Origin: Halomicrobium salinisoli
GTDB taxonomy: Archaea; Halobacteriota; Halobacteria; Halobacteriales; Haloarculaceae
Reading direction: 5' to 3'
Assembly: GCF_020405185.1 (NCBI RefSeq)
Contig: NZ_CP084463.1
Coordinates: 2,480,001 to 2,544,000 of the forward strand
Length of the DNA stretch: 64,000 nt
The position numbers and the translations under genes were made by a program. Shown here in pieces: positions 9,891 through 18,353 of this stretch. The notes under the pieces are model-generated. The model saw only the letters and a list, made by a program, of their open reading frames with translations. It did not search any database and was not told the DNA's origin. Within the stretch, counting starts at the first letter, position 1; every line of letters starts with the position of its first letter.

Positions 9891-10310
9891 ATGGAGCGAG
9901 TGACCGTGACGCGCACGCTCGACGCCGATCCGGACGCCGTCCGGGAGCTGATCGCGGACGTCGAGCCGTTCATGCGCGCCGGGGGGTTCGACGCGGTCCG
10001 GGTGGACGGCGATCGGCTGGAACTGGAGAACACGGTCGGCCTGTTCGAGGTCGAACTGGTCCTCGACGTCGTCGACGACGCCGACGCCGTCCTCGCCTAC
10101 GAGCAGCGGGACGGCATCTTCGAGTCGATGCGGACGGCGTACCGCGTCGAGGACGGCCCGGACGGCGCGACCGTGACGGCGACGACGACCTTCGAGGCCG
10201 TCGACCTGCCCGTCGTCGGCAAGGTGCTGGACGCGACCGTCGTGAAGCGACAGCGCCGGAAGGAACTCGAGGAGCAGTTCGACTACCTGGAACGCCAGCT
10301 GTCGGGATGA
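9891..10310 (+). CDS. SRPBCC (START-like) superfamily protein
   Basis: 139 aa from ATG 9891. The start is preferred over upstream in-frame codons because a TATA-like sequence (AGCTTATGG, about 9859-9867) lies about 27 nt before it. The sequence begins MERVTVTRTLDADPDAVRELIADVEPF, the usual first strand and helix of the polyketide cyclase/CoxG-like SRPBCC fold, and ends with a long amphipathic helix. The family binds hydrophobic ligands in a helix-grip cavity. No substrate can be read from the sequence. Confidence 0.72.
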   Translation: MERVTVTRTLDADPDAVRELIADVEPFMRAGGFDAVRVDGDRLELENTVGLFEVELVLDVVDDADAVLAYEQRDGIFESMRTAYRVEDGPDGATVTATTTFEAVDLPVVGKVLDATVVKRQRRKELEEQFDYLERQLSG

Positions 10311-10394
10311 CCCGCGGGCCGACCACGTTCGGCCCCGCTTTCGGTCCGCGGGAACGACCGCGGAACTGAAGTCCGACGGCGGCGAGGCGCCCGC

Positions 10395-10637
10395 ATGGTC
10401 TCGCTGCCCGGGCTGCTGGACCGCACGGCGCTCCAGCAACGCCGTCGCGCCGTCGTGAAGACGCTGTGCTACCGGCTCGTGATGGTGGCGATCACGGTCG
10501 TCGTCGCGCTCGCCGTGACCGGCAGCGCCGGCGACGCGCTGGAGATCGGCCTCGCCGCCAACGTCGTCAAGACCGTCACCTACTACGGCTACGAGCGCCT
10601 CTGGGACCGCATCTCCTGGGGCGTCGCCGGCGCCTGA
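10395..10637 (+). CDS. DUF2061 small membrane protein
   Basis: 80 aa. The pattern RAVVKTLCYRLVMVAITV, then TGSAGDALEIGLAANVVKTVTYYGYERLWDRISWG, matches the DUF2061 family: an Arg/Lys-rich start, a first membrane helix, a short GS loop, then K-x-x-x-YY-x-ER-W. Two membrane helices are expected. In some bacteria the family sits next to sulfate-assimilation genes, but no such genes are present here, so function stays unknown. Confidence 0.75.
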   Translation: MVSLPGLLDRTALQQRRRAVVKTLCYRLVMVAITVVVALAVTGSAGDALEIGLAANVVKTVTYYGYERLWDRISWGVAGA

Positions 10638-10691
10638 GACGAACGCGCTGGGTATGGCGAGGTCGGGTGCATCAGACGACGGACTGCGAAC

Positions 10692-10716
10692 GTGCACAGC
10701 CAGAAAGCCCCGGCCG
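10692..10716 (+). repeat. Solo terminal sequence of the hairpin-rich intergenic element
   Basis: GTGCACAGCCAGAAAGCCCC matches the left ends of the elements at 14898-15315 and 48696-49081 with few differences. No matching inverted right end is visible nearby, so this looks like a relic or solo end. Confidence 0.5.
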
Positions 10717-10801
10717 GCTCTCTGCAGCGACCAGCGGCAGGTCGATCACTACCGCGAGGGGAGGCGAAACGTTCACGTGGCTAACTGACGGACCTCCAGT
10801 C

Positions 10802-11044
10802 ATGCCGAAGACTCAGGTGGACCTCCCGGACCGCATCGACTCGGAGATCGACCGGCTCGTCGAGAGCGGCGACTTCGTCAACCGCGAGCAGGCCGTCGAG
10901 GAACTCCTCTCGATGGGAATCTCCGCGTACGGCCCCATGGAGGAGGCGACCGAGGAGCCCGGCGAGGACCTGTTCGACAACGTCGACGAGCAGCAGGACC
11001 CCGCAGCCCGCGACGAGGGCGATTCCGACGAGTACGGCTTCTGA
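10802..11044 (+). CDS. Ribbon-helix-helix (CopG-like) small DNA-binding protein
   Basis: 80 aa from ATG 10802. The first 45 residues (TQVDLPDRIDSEIDRLVESGDFVNREQAVEELLSMGISAY) have the RHH pattern: a short beta strand, then two helices with the turn NREQA. The rest is a very acidic tail. No toxin gene is adjacent, so it is more likely a stand-alone regulator than half of a toxin-antitoxin pair. Confidence 0.7.
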   Translation: MPKTQVDLPDRIDSEIDRLVESGDFVNREQAVEELLSMGISAYGPMEEATEEPGEDLFDNVDEQQDPAARDEGDSDEYGF

Positions 11045-11616
11045 CCGGCCGCCCCGGATCCCCGCTCGGAGACGGTGATCGCCGGATAGCGGGCGGTGAC
11101 CTACTGATACGGTTCTCGGCCCGAGCGTACGAATCGAGCACGTCCGGTGACCGCACACGCGGCCGACGGCGACCAGCCCGCTCCCTGCCGGGGCCTGCGC
11201 TCCCTCTCTGAACCGCCGGTCGCGACGTCGTCGACCGCGCGTCCGACGTCTGACTGCACTGTATACTGGTACGTCCTCTCTGCCGGTGCGGGTCCGCGGG
11301 ACGACGGCGACTCCGGGCCCGACCATCCACTGCCGAGACACCAGTCACCTCGGGCCGCCACGTACCGATCAATTTCCGAAGATGAATCAATTGATATCAA
11401 ATACTCAACTGGTGCTTGAACGCCAGGCCCGGTAGTAACGCGGTCTGATAATCGAGCAGCCTCGGACCGCTCGCTGTCGAAATCCGCCCCGAAAGTCACT
11501 GAAATTACAGTTTTTCGGGAGGAGAGGCGGCAGCTCCGGTCGAAGTCGCCCGATCGGCACGCGACCGTTTTCAAGTGAATACTGGCTTACACTCAACTAT
11601 CGAACAATAGTGCGTC
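11045..11616. other. Intergenic stretch without a recognisable gene
   Basis: Only short, low-quality open frames occur here. AT-richer patches at about 11370-11400 and 11500-11600 precede the pilin promoter. I see no RNA gene or repeat. Confidence 0.5.
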
Positions 11617-11623
11617 TTTAATA
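11617..11623 (+). promoter_or_regulatory. TATA box of the pilin gene
   Basis: TTTAATA, centred about 29 nt before ATG 11649. Confidence 0.55.
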
Positions 11624-11648
11624 CCAACACTACCCCGGATTGGTCCGT

Positions 11649-12089
11649 ATGCGAATCAAGGAACTCCTCGAGCGCGACGACGCGGTGTCGCCGGTCATCG
11701 GCGTCATCCTGATGGTCGCGATCACGGTCATCCTGGCCGCCGTCATCGCCTCATTCGTTCTCAACCTGGGGGACCAGGCACAGCAGCAGACGCCGACAGT
11801 GAGCTTCGACTTCGAGTACGACTCCTCGGGTAGTGGCACAGTTTCCATCACTCATGCGAGCGGTGATTCACTTGATCGAGGGAGAATCGCTGTTAGTGGT
11901 CCTGGTATTACATACGATGAAACGAATTGGCCATCTACTACAGTCTCTGCTGGAGACACCTATTCTGCGTCATCAAGTGATGATTTCGAAGAGGGCGATG
12001 TCGTCCGCATCACTTGGACTGCGGAGAGCGGTGGATCCAGCTCGACTCTCGCTGAGTTCGAGGTCCCGAGCGACTCTGAAGACGCCTAA
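11649..12089 (+). CDS. Type IV pilin-like protein with class III signal peptide
   Basis: 146 aa from ATG 11649. The N-terminus MRIKELLERDDAVSPVIGVI, followed by a long hydrophobic helix, is the haloarchaeal pilin N-domain. PibD cleavage is expected in the charged region before the helix, around DDAVSPVIG. The C-terminal beta-rich domain is Ser/Thr/Gly/Asp-rich. Base composition changes abruptly after about 11830: the first third uses GC-rich codons, while the rest has many A/T-ending codons, as if the exposed domain had a separate history. Likely a minor pilin for adhesion or surface structures. Confidence 0.85.
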   Translation: MRIKELLERDDAVSPVIGVILMVAITVILAAVIASFVLNLGDQAQQQTPTVSFDFEYDSSGSGTVSITHASGDSLDRGRIAVSGPGITYDETNWPSTTVSAGDTYSASSSDDFEEGDVVRITWTAESGGSSSTLAEFEVPSDSEDA

Positions 12090-12100
12090 CAGATAGCGTC

Positions 12101-12122
12101 ACACCTTTTCCGTTATTTTGTT
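12101..12122 (+). terminator. T-rich archaeal terminator after the pilin gene
   Basis: Runs of T (CCTTTTCCGTTATTTTG) begin about 12 nt after the stop codon, the usual form of haloarchaeal transcript ends. Confidence 0.4.
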
Positions 12123-12269
12123 GCATTGGCTGCTTAGCCACTGAACTAAGGATAAAGAGATCAGAGATCCCGTAAATTCCGGCTTGCGTTTCGTTCCTGG
12201 TCTATCAACACCGGTCGTCGAGACTGGACGCCCGACAGACGTTTCTCCCCTCCCTCTGATCCCTGACGT

Positions 12270-13436
12270 ATGTCACCGACTATCGAACGGATCGAGTCCA
12301 TCGAGTTCAGCTACGAGTTGCCGGACGTCGGGACGCCGCCGGGCGGGTTCGACGTCGTCTACGACCCCGGGAACGCGATGGAGCGGACGCTGTTCGCGGT
12401 CCGGGTCGAGACCAGCGACGGGCTCGTCGGGCGGTACGTCGGGAACAACTCGCCGGGCGCGGCGCAGGTCAACATGGTCGCCGACTACCTGATCGGGAAG
12501 GACCCGCTGAAGCGCGAGCGCCACTGGTCGGAGATCAAGCGCGCCCTCCGGAAGTACGACCGCATGGGAATGGGGCCGCTCGACGTCGCGCTGTGGGACT
12601 ACGCCGGGCAGAAGTATGACGCGCCGATCCACGAGCTGCTGGGTACCCACCGCGAGCGTCTGCCCGCCTACGCCTCGACCTACCAGGGCGACCGGAGCGG
12701 CGGGCTCGACTCGCCCGCGGCCTACGCCGACTTCGCCGAGGAGTGCCTGTCGATGGGGTACCCCGCCTACAAGGTCCACGGCTGGGACGGCGACTGGCGC
12801 GACGCCGACCTGCTGGCGGAGACGGTCCGCGCCGTCGGCGAGCGCGTCGGCGACGAGATGGACCTGATGGTCGACCCCGCCTGCGACCTGGCGACGTGGG
12901 CCGACGCGCTGCAGGTGGGCCGCGCCTGCGACGAGTACGGCTACCTCTGGCTCGAGGACCCGTACCGCGACGGCGGCATCTCCCAGCACGGTCACCGGCG
13001 GCTGGGCGAGCACGTCGACACGCCGCTGCTCCAGACCGAGCACGTCCGCGGGCTGGAACCGCACACCGACTTCGTGACCAGCGAAGCGACGGACTTCGTC
13101 CGCGCCGATCCCGACTACGACGCGGGTATCACCGGCGCGATGAAAGTGGCCCGCGTCGCGGAGGGCTTCGGGCTGGACGTCGAGTTCCACGCTCCGGGTC
13201 CGGCCAAGCGCCACTGCATGGCGGCCGCGCGGAACGCCAACTACTACGAGATGGCGCTGGTCCACCCCGACGCGCCCAACACCACCCCGCCCGTCTACGC
13301 AGGCGACTACCGCGACGAGATCGACGCGATCGACGACGACGGCACCGTGCCCGTTCCCGACGGCCCCGGCCTCGGCGTCGAGTACGACTGGGACTTCATC
13401 GAGGCCAACGCCGTCGGCCGCCGGGAGTACGCGTAG
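12270..13436 (+). CDS. Mandelate racemase/muconate lactonizing enzyme family protein (enolase superfamily)
   Basis: 388 aa. The N-terminal capping domain is followed by a TIM barrel with superfamily landmarks: MGYPAYKVHGWDGDW (catalytic Lys region on strand 2), LMVDPACD (first metal Asp), YLWLEDPYR (second metal Glu) and a later TEHVRG strand. Such enzymes abstract an alpha proton from a carboxylate substrate and dehydrate or racemise sugar acids or cyclise lactones. The motif is KVH rather than KxK, so mandelate specificity is not implied. No sugar-catabolism neighbours are present. Confidence 0.83.
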   Translation: MSPTIERIESIEFSYELPDVGTPPGGFDVVYDPGNAMERTLFAVRVETSDGLVGRYVGNNSPGAAQVNMVADYLIGKDPLKRERHWSEIKRALRKYDRMGMGPLDVALWDYAGQKYDAPIHELLGTHRERLPAYASTYQGDRSGGLDSPAAYADFAEECLSMGYPAYKVHGWDGDWRDADLLAETVRAVGERVGDEMDLMVDPACDLATWADALQVGRACDEYGYLWLEDPYRDGGISQHGHRRLGEHVDTPLLQTEHVRGLEPHTDFVTSEATDFVRADPDYDAGITGAMKVARVAEGFGLDVEFHAPGPAKRHCMAAARNANYYEMALVHPDAPNTTPPVYAGDYRDEIDAIDDDGTVPVPDGPGLGVEYDWDFIEANAVGRREYA

Positions 13437-13606
13437 GTCCGGAGCCGTTCGCGCGGACGCGCTGCCGATGCGAAGCGACGTGAAAGCGGCAGCTATCGGG
13501 TACTGAACCACAGAAACCTGAGTTGACGCGGAATTCGGCCCTGTTGCACCTCCGGTCAGTGATGGGGCCCGAACGATTATCCGCCGACCTCCCGAGGGTG
13601 ACACGT

Positions 13607-13957
13607 ATGAACGAGGACGCGCGCGACCGACTCATAGAGCACTATCTGGACGGTATGGATCGTGCGGACAAAGGCCTGCTGCGGGATGCCTTCGCGCCGG
13701 ATATCGTCCACGAGCACCCCGAGCGCCACGTCGAGGGGATCGACGAGTTTCTGACGTTCAAAGTCGACGAGCAGCCGCCTCAGGAGTCCGAGCACGAGGT
13801 GACCCGCCGCATCCACGTTCCGGAGGCGTCCGTGGTCCAGGGACGGAAGGTCGGAACCGTCGAGGGCGAACCGGTCGACGTCGAGTTCTGTGACGTCTAC
13901 GAGTTCAACGCTGACGAATCGGCGATCACCAGGCTCTCCGTCTACGTGCGCGAGTGA
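13607..13957 (+). CDS. SnoaL/NTF2-like superfamily protein
   Basis: 116 aa from ATG 13607, with a TATA-like GATTATC about 27-33 nt upstream (13573-13580). The start HYLDGMDRADKGLLRDAFAPDIVHEHP is the typical NTF2/SnoaL helix and strand, giving a cone-shaped ligand cavity. Members include ketosteroid isomerase-like enzymes and many unassigned proteins. No substrate can be inferred. Confidence 0.68.
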   Translation: MNEDARDRLIEHYLDGMDRADKGLLRDAFAPDIVHEHPERHVEGIDEFLTFKVDEQPPQESEHEVTRRIHVPEASVVQGRKVGTVEGEPVDVEFCDVYEFNADESAITRLSVYVRE

Positions 13958-14092
13958 ACGGTCAGTGAGACGCCGTCGATCCGTCTGCGAGGTCGGATTC
14001 TCGATAACCGAGTGATACGGGGCTTCTTACGGATCTATGGGCAGCCAACGCAGACTCGTCACTACGTGTCTCGTGTTGCGCCGGCCAGAAAG

Positions 14093-14166
14093 TGGGCCAA
14101 CGCGGATTTGAACCGCGAACCTCCCGGTTATCAGCCGAGCGCTCAACCTGATTGAGCTATTGGCCC
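14093..14166 (-). tRNA. tRNA-Ile (anticodon GAU)
   Basis: On the minus strand the 5' half GGGCCAATAGCTCAATCAGG pairs fully with the 3' end TTGGCCC plus discriminator A. The anticodon loop is CTGATAA (GAU), and the T arm is CGCGG-TTCAAAT-CCGCG. All four stems close and no intron is seen. This is the normal isoleucine tRNA; an IleRS paralogue occurs elsewhere in the window at 20799. Confidence 0.95.
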
Positions 14167-14258
14167 AGGTGAGCGCATCTGGTCATATCCGAGGCGTACT
14201 GTTAAGCGTTACTCTTCGCGGACGGAGTGGGGCGTCTTACCACCACAGGGCGGCCGGA

Positions 14259-14816
14259 TCACTCGTCGTCGCGCTCCTCGAAGTCGATGTCAGTGGCGTT
14301 GTCGTGGTCGAAGCCGGGCGGGCTGCCCTGGCGGCCGCCGCCCTGGTCGCCGCTGGCGCCGGAGCCGGGACTCGGGCCGGCGCCGGGACCGCCGTCGCCG
14401 GGGAACCCGCCGATGTAGACGTTGCCCGAGGCGAAGCCGTCGGTCCGGGCGTCGACGTAGGGCTCGATGACCCACCGCAGCGCCGCCGCGCGGATGGGGT
14501 AGCGGGTCAGCGGCAGCGCCAGCAGGAGGCCGACGAAGTCCGTCACCAGCCCGGGCGTCAGGAAGAACGCCCCCGCGGCGATGAGGAGGCCGCCGTCGAC
14601 CAGCTCGTCGGTAGGGACCTTCCCGGCGGCGAGTTTCTCCTGTATCCGCCGGAGAGTGTGCCGGCCCTCGGCCCGCACCAGTAGCATCCCCAGCAGCGCC
14701 GTGAGCACCACGAGCAACACCACCACGGACACCGGGAGCCACTCCGCGGCCAGCACCGCCAGCAGGATCGCATCCAGCAGCGGGATCAGCAACAACACCG
14801 CGATGACGCGAAGCAT
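14259..14816 (-). CDS. fxsA: FxsA-family cytoplasmic membrane protein
   Basis: 185 aa from 14816 (MLRVIAVLL), which gives the standard FxsA N-terminus; an upstream in-frame start at 14840 would add eight residues. The family pattern is present: first helix, EWLPVSVVVLLVVLTALLG second helix, a cytosolic R-E-K helix, then the GGLLIAAGAFFLTPGLVTDFVGLLL hairpin (positions about 84-108). The C-terminal Gly/Pro/Asp-rich tail is an extension. In E. coli the family relieves phage T7 exclusion by F plasmid PifA; the archaeal role is unknown. Confidence 0.85.
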   Translation of the reverse strand: MLRVIAVLLLIPLLDAILLAVLAAEWLPVSVVVLLVVLTALLGMLLVRAEGRHTLRRIQEKLAAGKVPTDELVDGGLLIAAGAFFLTPGLVTDFVGLLLALPLTRYPIRAAALRWVIEPYVDARTDGFASGNVYIGGFPGDGGPGAGPSPGSGASGDQGGGRQGSPPGFDHDNATDIDFEERDDE

Positions 14817-14897
14817 ACCCGGAATTGCAGTCCCCGCCACAAACGCCTTTCGAGGCTAGGCATCACTAACTGAGCAGACGCGCCCGTGAATAGAGAT

Positions 14898-15315
14898 GTG
14901 AACAGCCAGAAGGCCCCCGGCCGCTCGACGTCGTCGGCGCGTAGCGCCGACTGCCCGAGGGACCGAAGGTCCCTCGCTGGCTGCGACTCGCTGCGCTCCT
15001 CACTACGTTGCGGTGCTTACTTCGTCTCGCTCGTCGAGCGGCCGGCCCCTTTCAGTCCCGCCCGATTCGGCTTTCCAGGCTGGGCGGGACTGAAAGGGGC
15101 GTTCACGGCGGCGAAGCCGCCGTGAGCTCGGGAGACCTTCGGTCTCCCGGTGACTGGCTGGCCGAACCCCGGCGTTCGCGGCGCTTTGCGCCGCGTGCTC
15201 GGGAGACCGAAGGTCTCCCGGTGACGTAAGCACTGGACTGAGCGAACGGAGTGAGCGAGGGAAGCGCGCAGCAAGCCGCGGGAGGCCAGCCAGTCGAGGC
15301 TTTCTGGCTGTTCAC
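14898..15315. repeat. Hairpin-rich intergenic element with inverted ends, copy 1
   Basis: The left end GTGAACAGCCAGAAGGCCCC and the right end GGCTTTCTGGCTGTTCAC are inverted repeats. Inside are strong palindromes: CCCCTTTCAGTCCCGCCC with its complement about 40 nt later (15047-15100), and several GGGAGACC-GAAG-GGTCTCCC stems. There is no credible protein; the open frames are by-products of the palindromes. It shares its architecture with 48696-49081. It could be a MITE-like non-autonomous element or a structured intergenic repeat; no target-site duplication is obvious. Confidence 0.7.
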
Positions 15316-15393
15316 GTCACCTGTTCTGGCAAAGCAGTGGATAATCGAACCTAAGAGTGGAAGATACTTTCACGCGCTGCCCGAAGCGGGGGT

Positions 15394-17061
15394 ATGGACG
15401 AGTTCGCGGCGGACACGAAAGTCGAGTGGCGCGAGTGGGGCACGGAGGCCTTCGAGCGAGCCGAGGCCGAAGGCAAGCCGATCCTGCTGGCGCTGACGGT
15501 CCAGTGGAGCCCGGAGTGCCGGGAGATGGACCGGAAGACGTACGGGGAGCCCCGCATCGCGGCGAACGTCAACGACGGGTTCGTGCCGGTGCGGGTCGAC
15601 GCGGACCGCCACCCGCGCGTGCGCGAGCGATACAACATGGGTGGGTTCCCGTCGACCGTCTTCCTGACGCCGTCGGGCGAGGTGCTCTCGGGGGCGACGT
15701 ACCTCGGGCCGGCGGGGTTCCGGGGTATCCTCGACAGCGTCCGGGAGTCGTGGGACGCGAAGGGCGAGGCGGCGGGGTCGGTCCCGCGGGCGCTGCAGAC
15801 CGAGGCGCCGCCGGGCGGGGAGGTCACGTCGCGCATCGAGGAGGAGATGATCGAGCAGTTGCTGGCCGCCTACGACGGGGACTACGGCGGCTGGGGGTCG
15901 GACGTGAAGTTCCCGCTGCCGCGGACCGTGGAGTTCGCGCTGGTGCGGGCCCGCGACCAGGCGACGCGGACGCTGGAGGCGATCCGGACGCACCTGCGGG
16001 ACACCTACGACGGCGGGTTCTTCCGGTACGCGACGGGGCGGGACTGGAGCGACGCGCGCCGCGAGAAGCTGCTCGACGAGAACGCCGCGGTCATGCGGGC
16101 GTTCGCCCACGGCTACCGCTACACCGGCGAGGAGACCTACCGGGAGGTCGCCGAGGGGGCGCTGGAGTACCTCACCACGACCCTCTGGACTAGCGGGGCG
16201 CGAAGCGCCCCGGAAACCGCGAGCGGCGACGAGCCGCGAGCGGCCGGCGATGCATTCGCCGCGAGCCAGGCGGGCGACGACGACTACTATCGCATGGAGG
16301 CGACCGAGCGGGAGGGCGCCGATCCGCCCCACGTCGACGGGACGGTCCTGGCCGACCGGAACGGGCTGGCCGTGGACGCGCTCGCCACCTACGCGGCCTA
16401 CACCGACGACGAGCGCGCGAGCCGGTACGCCGAGCGGGCCCGCGACCACCTGCGCGAGCACCTGATCGACGACGGCGTCGTCACCCACTACGTCGACGGC
16501 GAGGAGACGGGCCCGTCGGGCCTCCTGCTCGACCAGGCGCGGGTCCTCCAGGGGCTGACCACGAGCTGGCAGGTGCTGGGCGACGGCGACCCCGCCGAGG
16601 CGATCGCCGACTGGACGATCGAGCACCTCCAGGAGGACAGCGGCGCGTTCACGGACGGCCCCGCGGAGGGCCCGGGCCTGTGCGACCGGACGCAGTACCC
16701 GCTGGACACCACCGTCGAGATGGCCGACGCCCTGCTGGACCTGGCGGCGCTGACCGGCGCGGATCGCTACCGCGAGGCGGCCCGCGACGCCGTGGCGTCC
16801 TTCGCCGGGGCGTCCGACCGCATGGGCGTCGAGGTGGCCGGCTACGCCACCGCGGCCGCCCGCGTCCTCGAACCGCACGTCCTCCGCGTCGGCGAACCGG
16901 CCGGCAGCGACCTCCACCGCGCGGCGCTGCGGCTGGCCGACCACGAGACGACGGTCGTCCCCGACGCCGACTGCGACGGCGCCGAACTGCTCGTCGACGG
17001 CGAGCGCGAGGCCGCCGCCGACTCGCCCGCGGGCCTCGAAGACGCGCTGACCGGCGAATAG
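15394..17061 (+). CDS. YyaL/DUF255 thioredoxin-domain protein
   Basis: 555 aa. An N-terminal thioredoxin-like domain (about residues 1-130; WSPECREMDRKTY, then GGFPSTVFLTPSGEVL) is followed by an alpha/alpha-barrel related to N-acylglucosamine epimerase folds. The usual WCxxC of DUF255 is reduced to a single Cys (SPEC), so disulfide exchange is doubtful. An in-frame hairpin-rich insert (about 16191-16265, Ala/Ser/Gly-rich) interrupts the barrel and resembles intergenic palindromes. Function of the family is unresolved. Confidence 0.8.
   Translation: MDEFAADTKVEWREWGTEAFERAEAEGKPILLALTVQWSPECREMDRKTYGEPRIAANVNDGFVPVRVDADRHPRVRERYNMGGFPSTVFLTPSGEVLSGATYLGPAGFRGILDSVRESWDAKGEAAGSVPRALQTEAPPGGEVTSRIEEEMIEQLLAAYDGDYGGWGSDVKFPLPRTVEFALVRARDQATRTLEAIRTHLRDTYDGGFFRYATGRDWSDARREKLLDENAAVMRAFAHGYRYTGEETYREVAEGALEYLTTTLWTSGARSAPETASGDEPRAAGDAFAASQAGDDDYYRMEATEREGADPPHVDGTVLADRNGLAVDALATYAAYTDDERASRYAERARDHLREHLIDDGVVTHYVDGEETGPSGLLLDQARVLQGLTTSWQVLGDGDPAEAIADWTIEHLQEDSGAFTDGPAEGPGLCDRTQYPLDTTVEMADALLDLAALTGADRYREAARDAVASFAGASDRMGVEVAGYATAAARVLEPHVLRVGEPAGSDLHRAALRLADHETTVVPDADCDGAELLVDGEREAAADSPAGLEDALTGE
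16191..16265. repeat. Palindromic insert within the YyaL-like gene
   Basis: GGGGCGCGAAGCGCCCC forms a perfect stem, followed by GCGAGCGGC/GCCGCGAGC repeats. The stretch is in frame and encodes an Ala/Ser/Gly/Glu linker between a conserved helix and DDDYY. It has the look of the palindromes that normally occupy intergenic spaces here. Confidence 0.45.
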
Positions 17062-17238
17062 TCCCACCTACTGGTAGAAAATACCGCTCAAGGGAAGTAG
17101 ATGGTAGCGGGCGGTGTTAAATGGTGCCAGCGGTCGAGAGAAGAGATCAGTCCGAGATCGCTACCGCACCACAGCCTCGCGGGTCACTCCGTTCCCCGCT
17201 CGGCGTCTCCGAGGTTCCGACCGGAGGGAGGAACCTCG

Positions 17239-18168
17239 CTACTCCCCGTCGACTTCCTGCTCCAGCGTCTCGAACTCGGCGACGCGCTCGGCGTGGGCGT
17301 TGTGCTGGTGGATGGACTCGTCGTTGGACTGCTTCATCGTGACGACGGCGTCGTCCGGGAGGTCGGGGAAGCGGTCGACGACGCCCTCGGCCATCGAGCG
17401 GACGCAGTCCTCGACGAACTTGGCGTTCTTGTGGGACTGGTAGGTCATGTGGTCCTCGTCGGGGCGCTTGGCGAGGTTGTAGATCCGGGCGCTCATGGCG
17501 TCCCGGGCGACCTCGATGACGTCGTCGAGGTCGACGTCGGGCGCGCCTTCCGCTTCGATGGTGAGCGTGGCGTGGCCCCGCTGGGAGTGGCCCGGCTGGG
17601 GCACCTCCTCGAGGAAGGCGTCGATGGTCTCGTCCTCGACGCCGAGGCCGCGCAGCGCCTCGCGGGCGCGGGCTGCGGACATCCCCTGCGAACAGGGGCA
17701 GACCGTCATGCCAGTGACGCGGGCGCCGATCTCCTCGCGCGTGCCGTCCTCGTCGGCGGTCGCCGACGCGACGATGTCTGCGGTCGACTGCGTGGGACGC
17801 CCGGACTCGGGCGTCTCCTCGCGGGTGACGTACTCGGCCTCCATGCGCACCTCGGCCTGGGTCGTGTAGTCGTGCTTCTCCAGAAGCCGCTCGGCGGCCT
17901 CGCCGCAGACCTCTTCGACGCCGTTCAACTCCTCGTCGACTGCGGTCTCGAGAGTCTCGTTGATCACTTCGACGTTCCGGCTCATGTCTGCTCCCTTCCG
18001 CCAGTCGGGGAGGTCGACGAACACCGAGAACTCCGCCATCAGGACGATCGGGCGGCTGTCCTCCCGGGCGATTTCGACTAGCTTCTCCACGCCCGTAACG
18101 CCTACTTTGTTCAGGCCCATCGAGACCGTCGGATTCGAGTCCTGTACGTCGGGTAACTGCAGGGACAT
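17239..18168 (-). CDS. mptA: GTP cyclohydrolase MptA (FolE2-like), left copy
   Basis: 309 aa from 18168 (MSLQLPD). MptA opens GTP to 7,8-dihydroneopterin 2',3'-cyclic phosphate using Fe(II), the first step of archaeal folate/methanopterin synthesis. Visible landmarks are [20 protein letters not shown] near the N-terminus, the CPCSQG motif at about 153-158, and [13 protein letters not shown]. The core 17275-17910 is almost identical to 45888-46523 in the right copy, while the first about 85 codons, promoter and last codons differ. The N-terminal part and promoter have island-like, AT-richer composition; the 3' end joins chromosome. This gene is probably a recombinant. Confidence 0.92.
   Translation of the reverse strand: MSLQLPDVQDSNPTVSMGLNKVGVTGVEKLVEIAREDSRPIVLMAEFSVFVDLPDWRKGADMSRNVEVINETLETAVDEELNGVEEVCGEAAERLLEKHDYTTQAEVRMEAEYVTREETPESGRPTQSTADIVASATADEDGTREEIGARVTGMTVCPCSQGMSAARAREALRGLGVEDETIDAFLEEVPQPGHSQRGHATLTIEAEGAPDVDLDDVIEVARDAMSARIYNLAKRPDEDHMTYQSHKNAKFVEDCVRSMAEGVVDRFPDLPDDAVVTMKQSNDESIHQHNAHAERVAEFETLEQEVDGE
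17275..17910. repeat. 636-bp direct repeat, left copy (mptA core)
   Basis: It aligns without gaps to 45888-46523 and is nearly identical even at third codon positions, with sharp loss of identity just beyond GCCGCAGAC on the right and CTCGGCGACGC on the left. Direct orientation means one crossover would excise the intervening island as a circle. Confidence 0.85.
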
Positions 18169-18183
18169 TGTATTCGAGTTTAA

Positions 18184-18213
18184 CCACATTGTAATATCGG
18201 TTACGATATGTGG
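18184..18213. promoter_or_regulatory. Nested inverted repeat overlapping the left mptA promoter
   Basis: CCACAT (18184-18189) pairs with ATGTGG (18208-18213), and inside it ATATCG (18194-18199) pairs with CGATAT (18204-18209), a 16-nt near-symmetric unit with a 4-nt spacer. It covers the expected TATA position (minus-strand TATTAC about 27 nt from the start at 18168). It looks like a dimeric-regulator operator. Confidence 0.5.
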
Positions 18214-18324
18214 ATTAATGGGTGCGTTATCGCACCGTCATCCGGTGGCAAGGACGCGCGCCATTCCTGACGGACGGTTGAAACGTTCCGGGGCCGCGAA
18301 TCCCACCGGCAAAAAACAGCAGTT

Positions 18325-18332
18325 TTATTTAC
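18325..18332 (+). promoter_or_regulatory. TATA box of the GH3 gene
   Basis: TTTATTTA, about 26 nt upstream of ATG 18354; leaderless arrangement. Confidence 0.6.
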
Positions 18333-18353
18333 TACGTGTAGGACGCCGAATAC

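Noticed and set aside
10802..11044. Antitoxin of a toxin-antitoxin pair
   Set aside because: The RHH domain is present but no small toxin gene lies within several hundred bases on either side.
11101..11574. Minus-strand 157-codon frame
   Set aside because: Cys/Arg/Ser-rich composition without the acidic bias of real genes here, and no promoter.
15370..17067. 565-codon minus-strand frame opposite the YyaL-like gene
   Set aside because: High GC creates long antisense frames. Its sequence has no domain pattern, while the plus strand has the thioredoxin fold.
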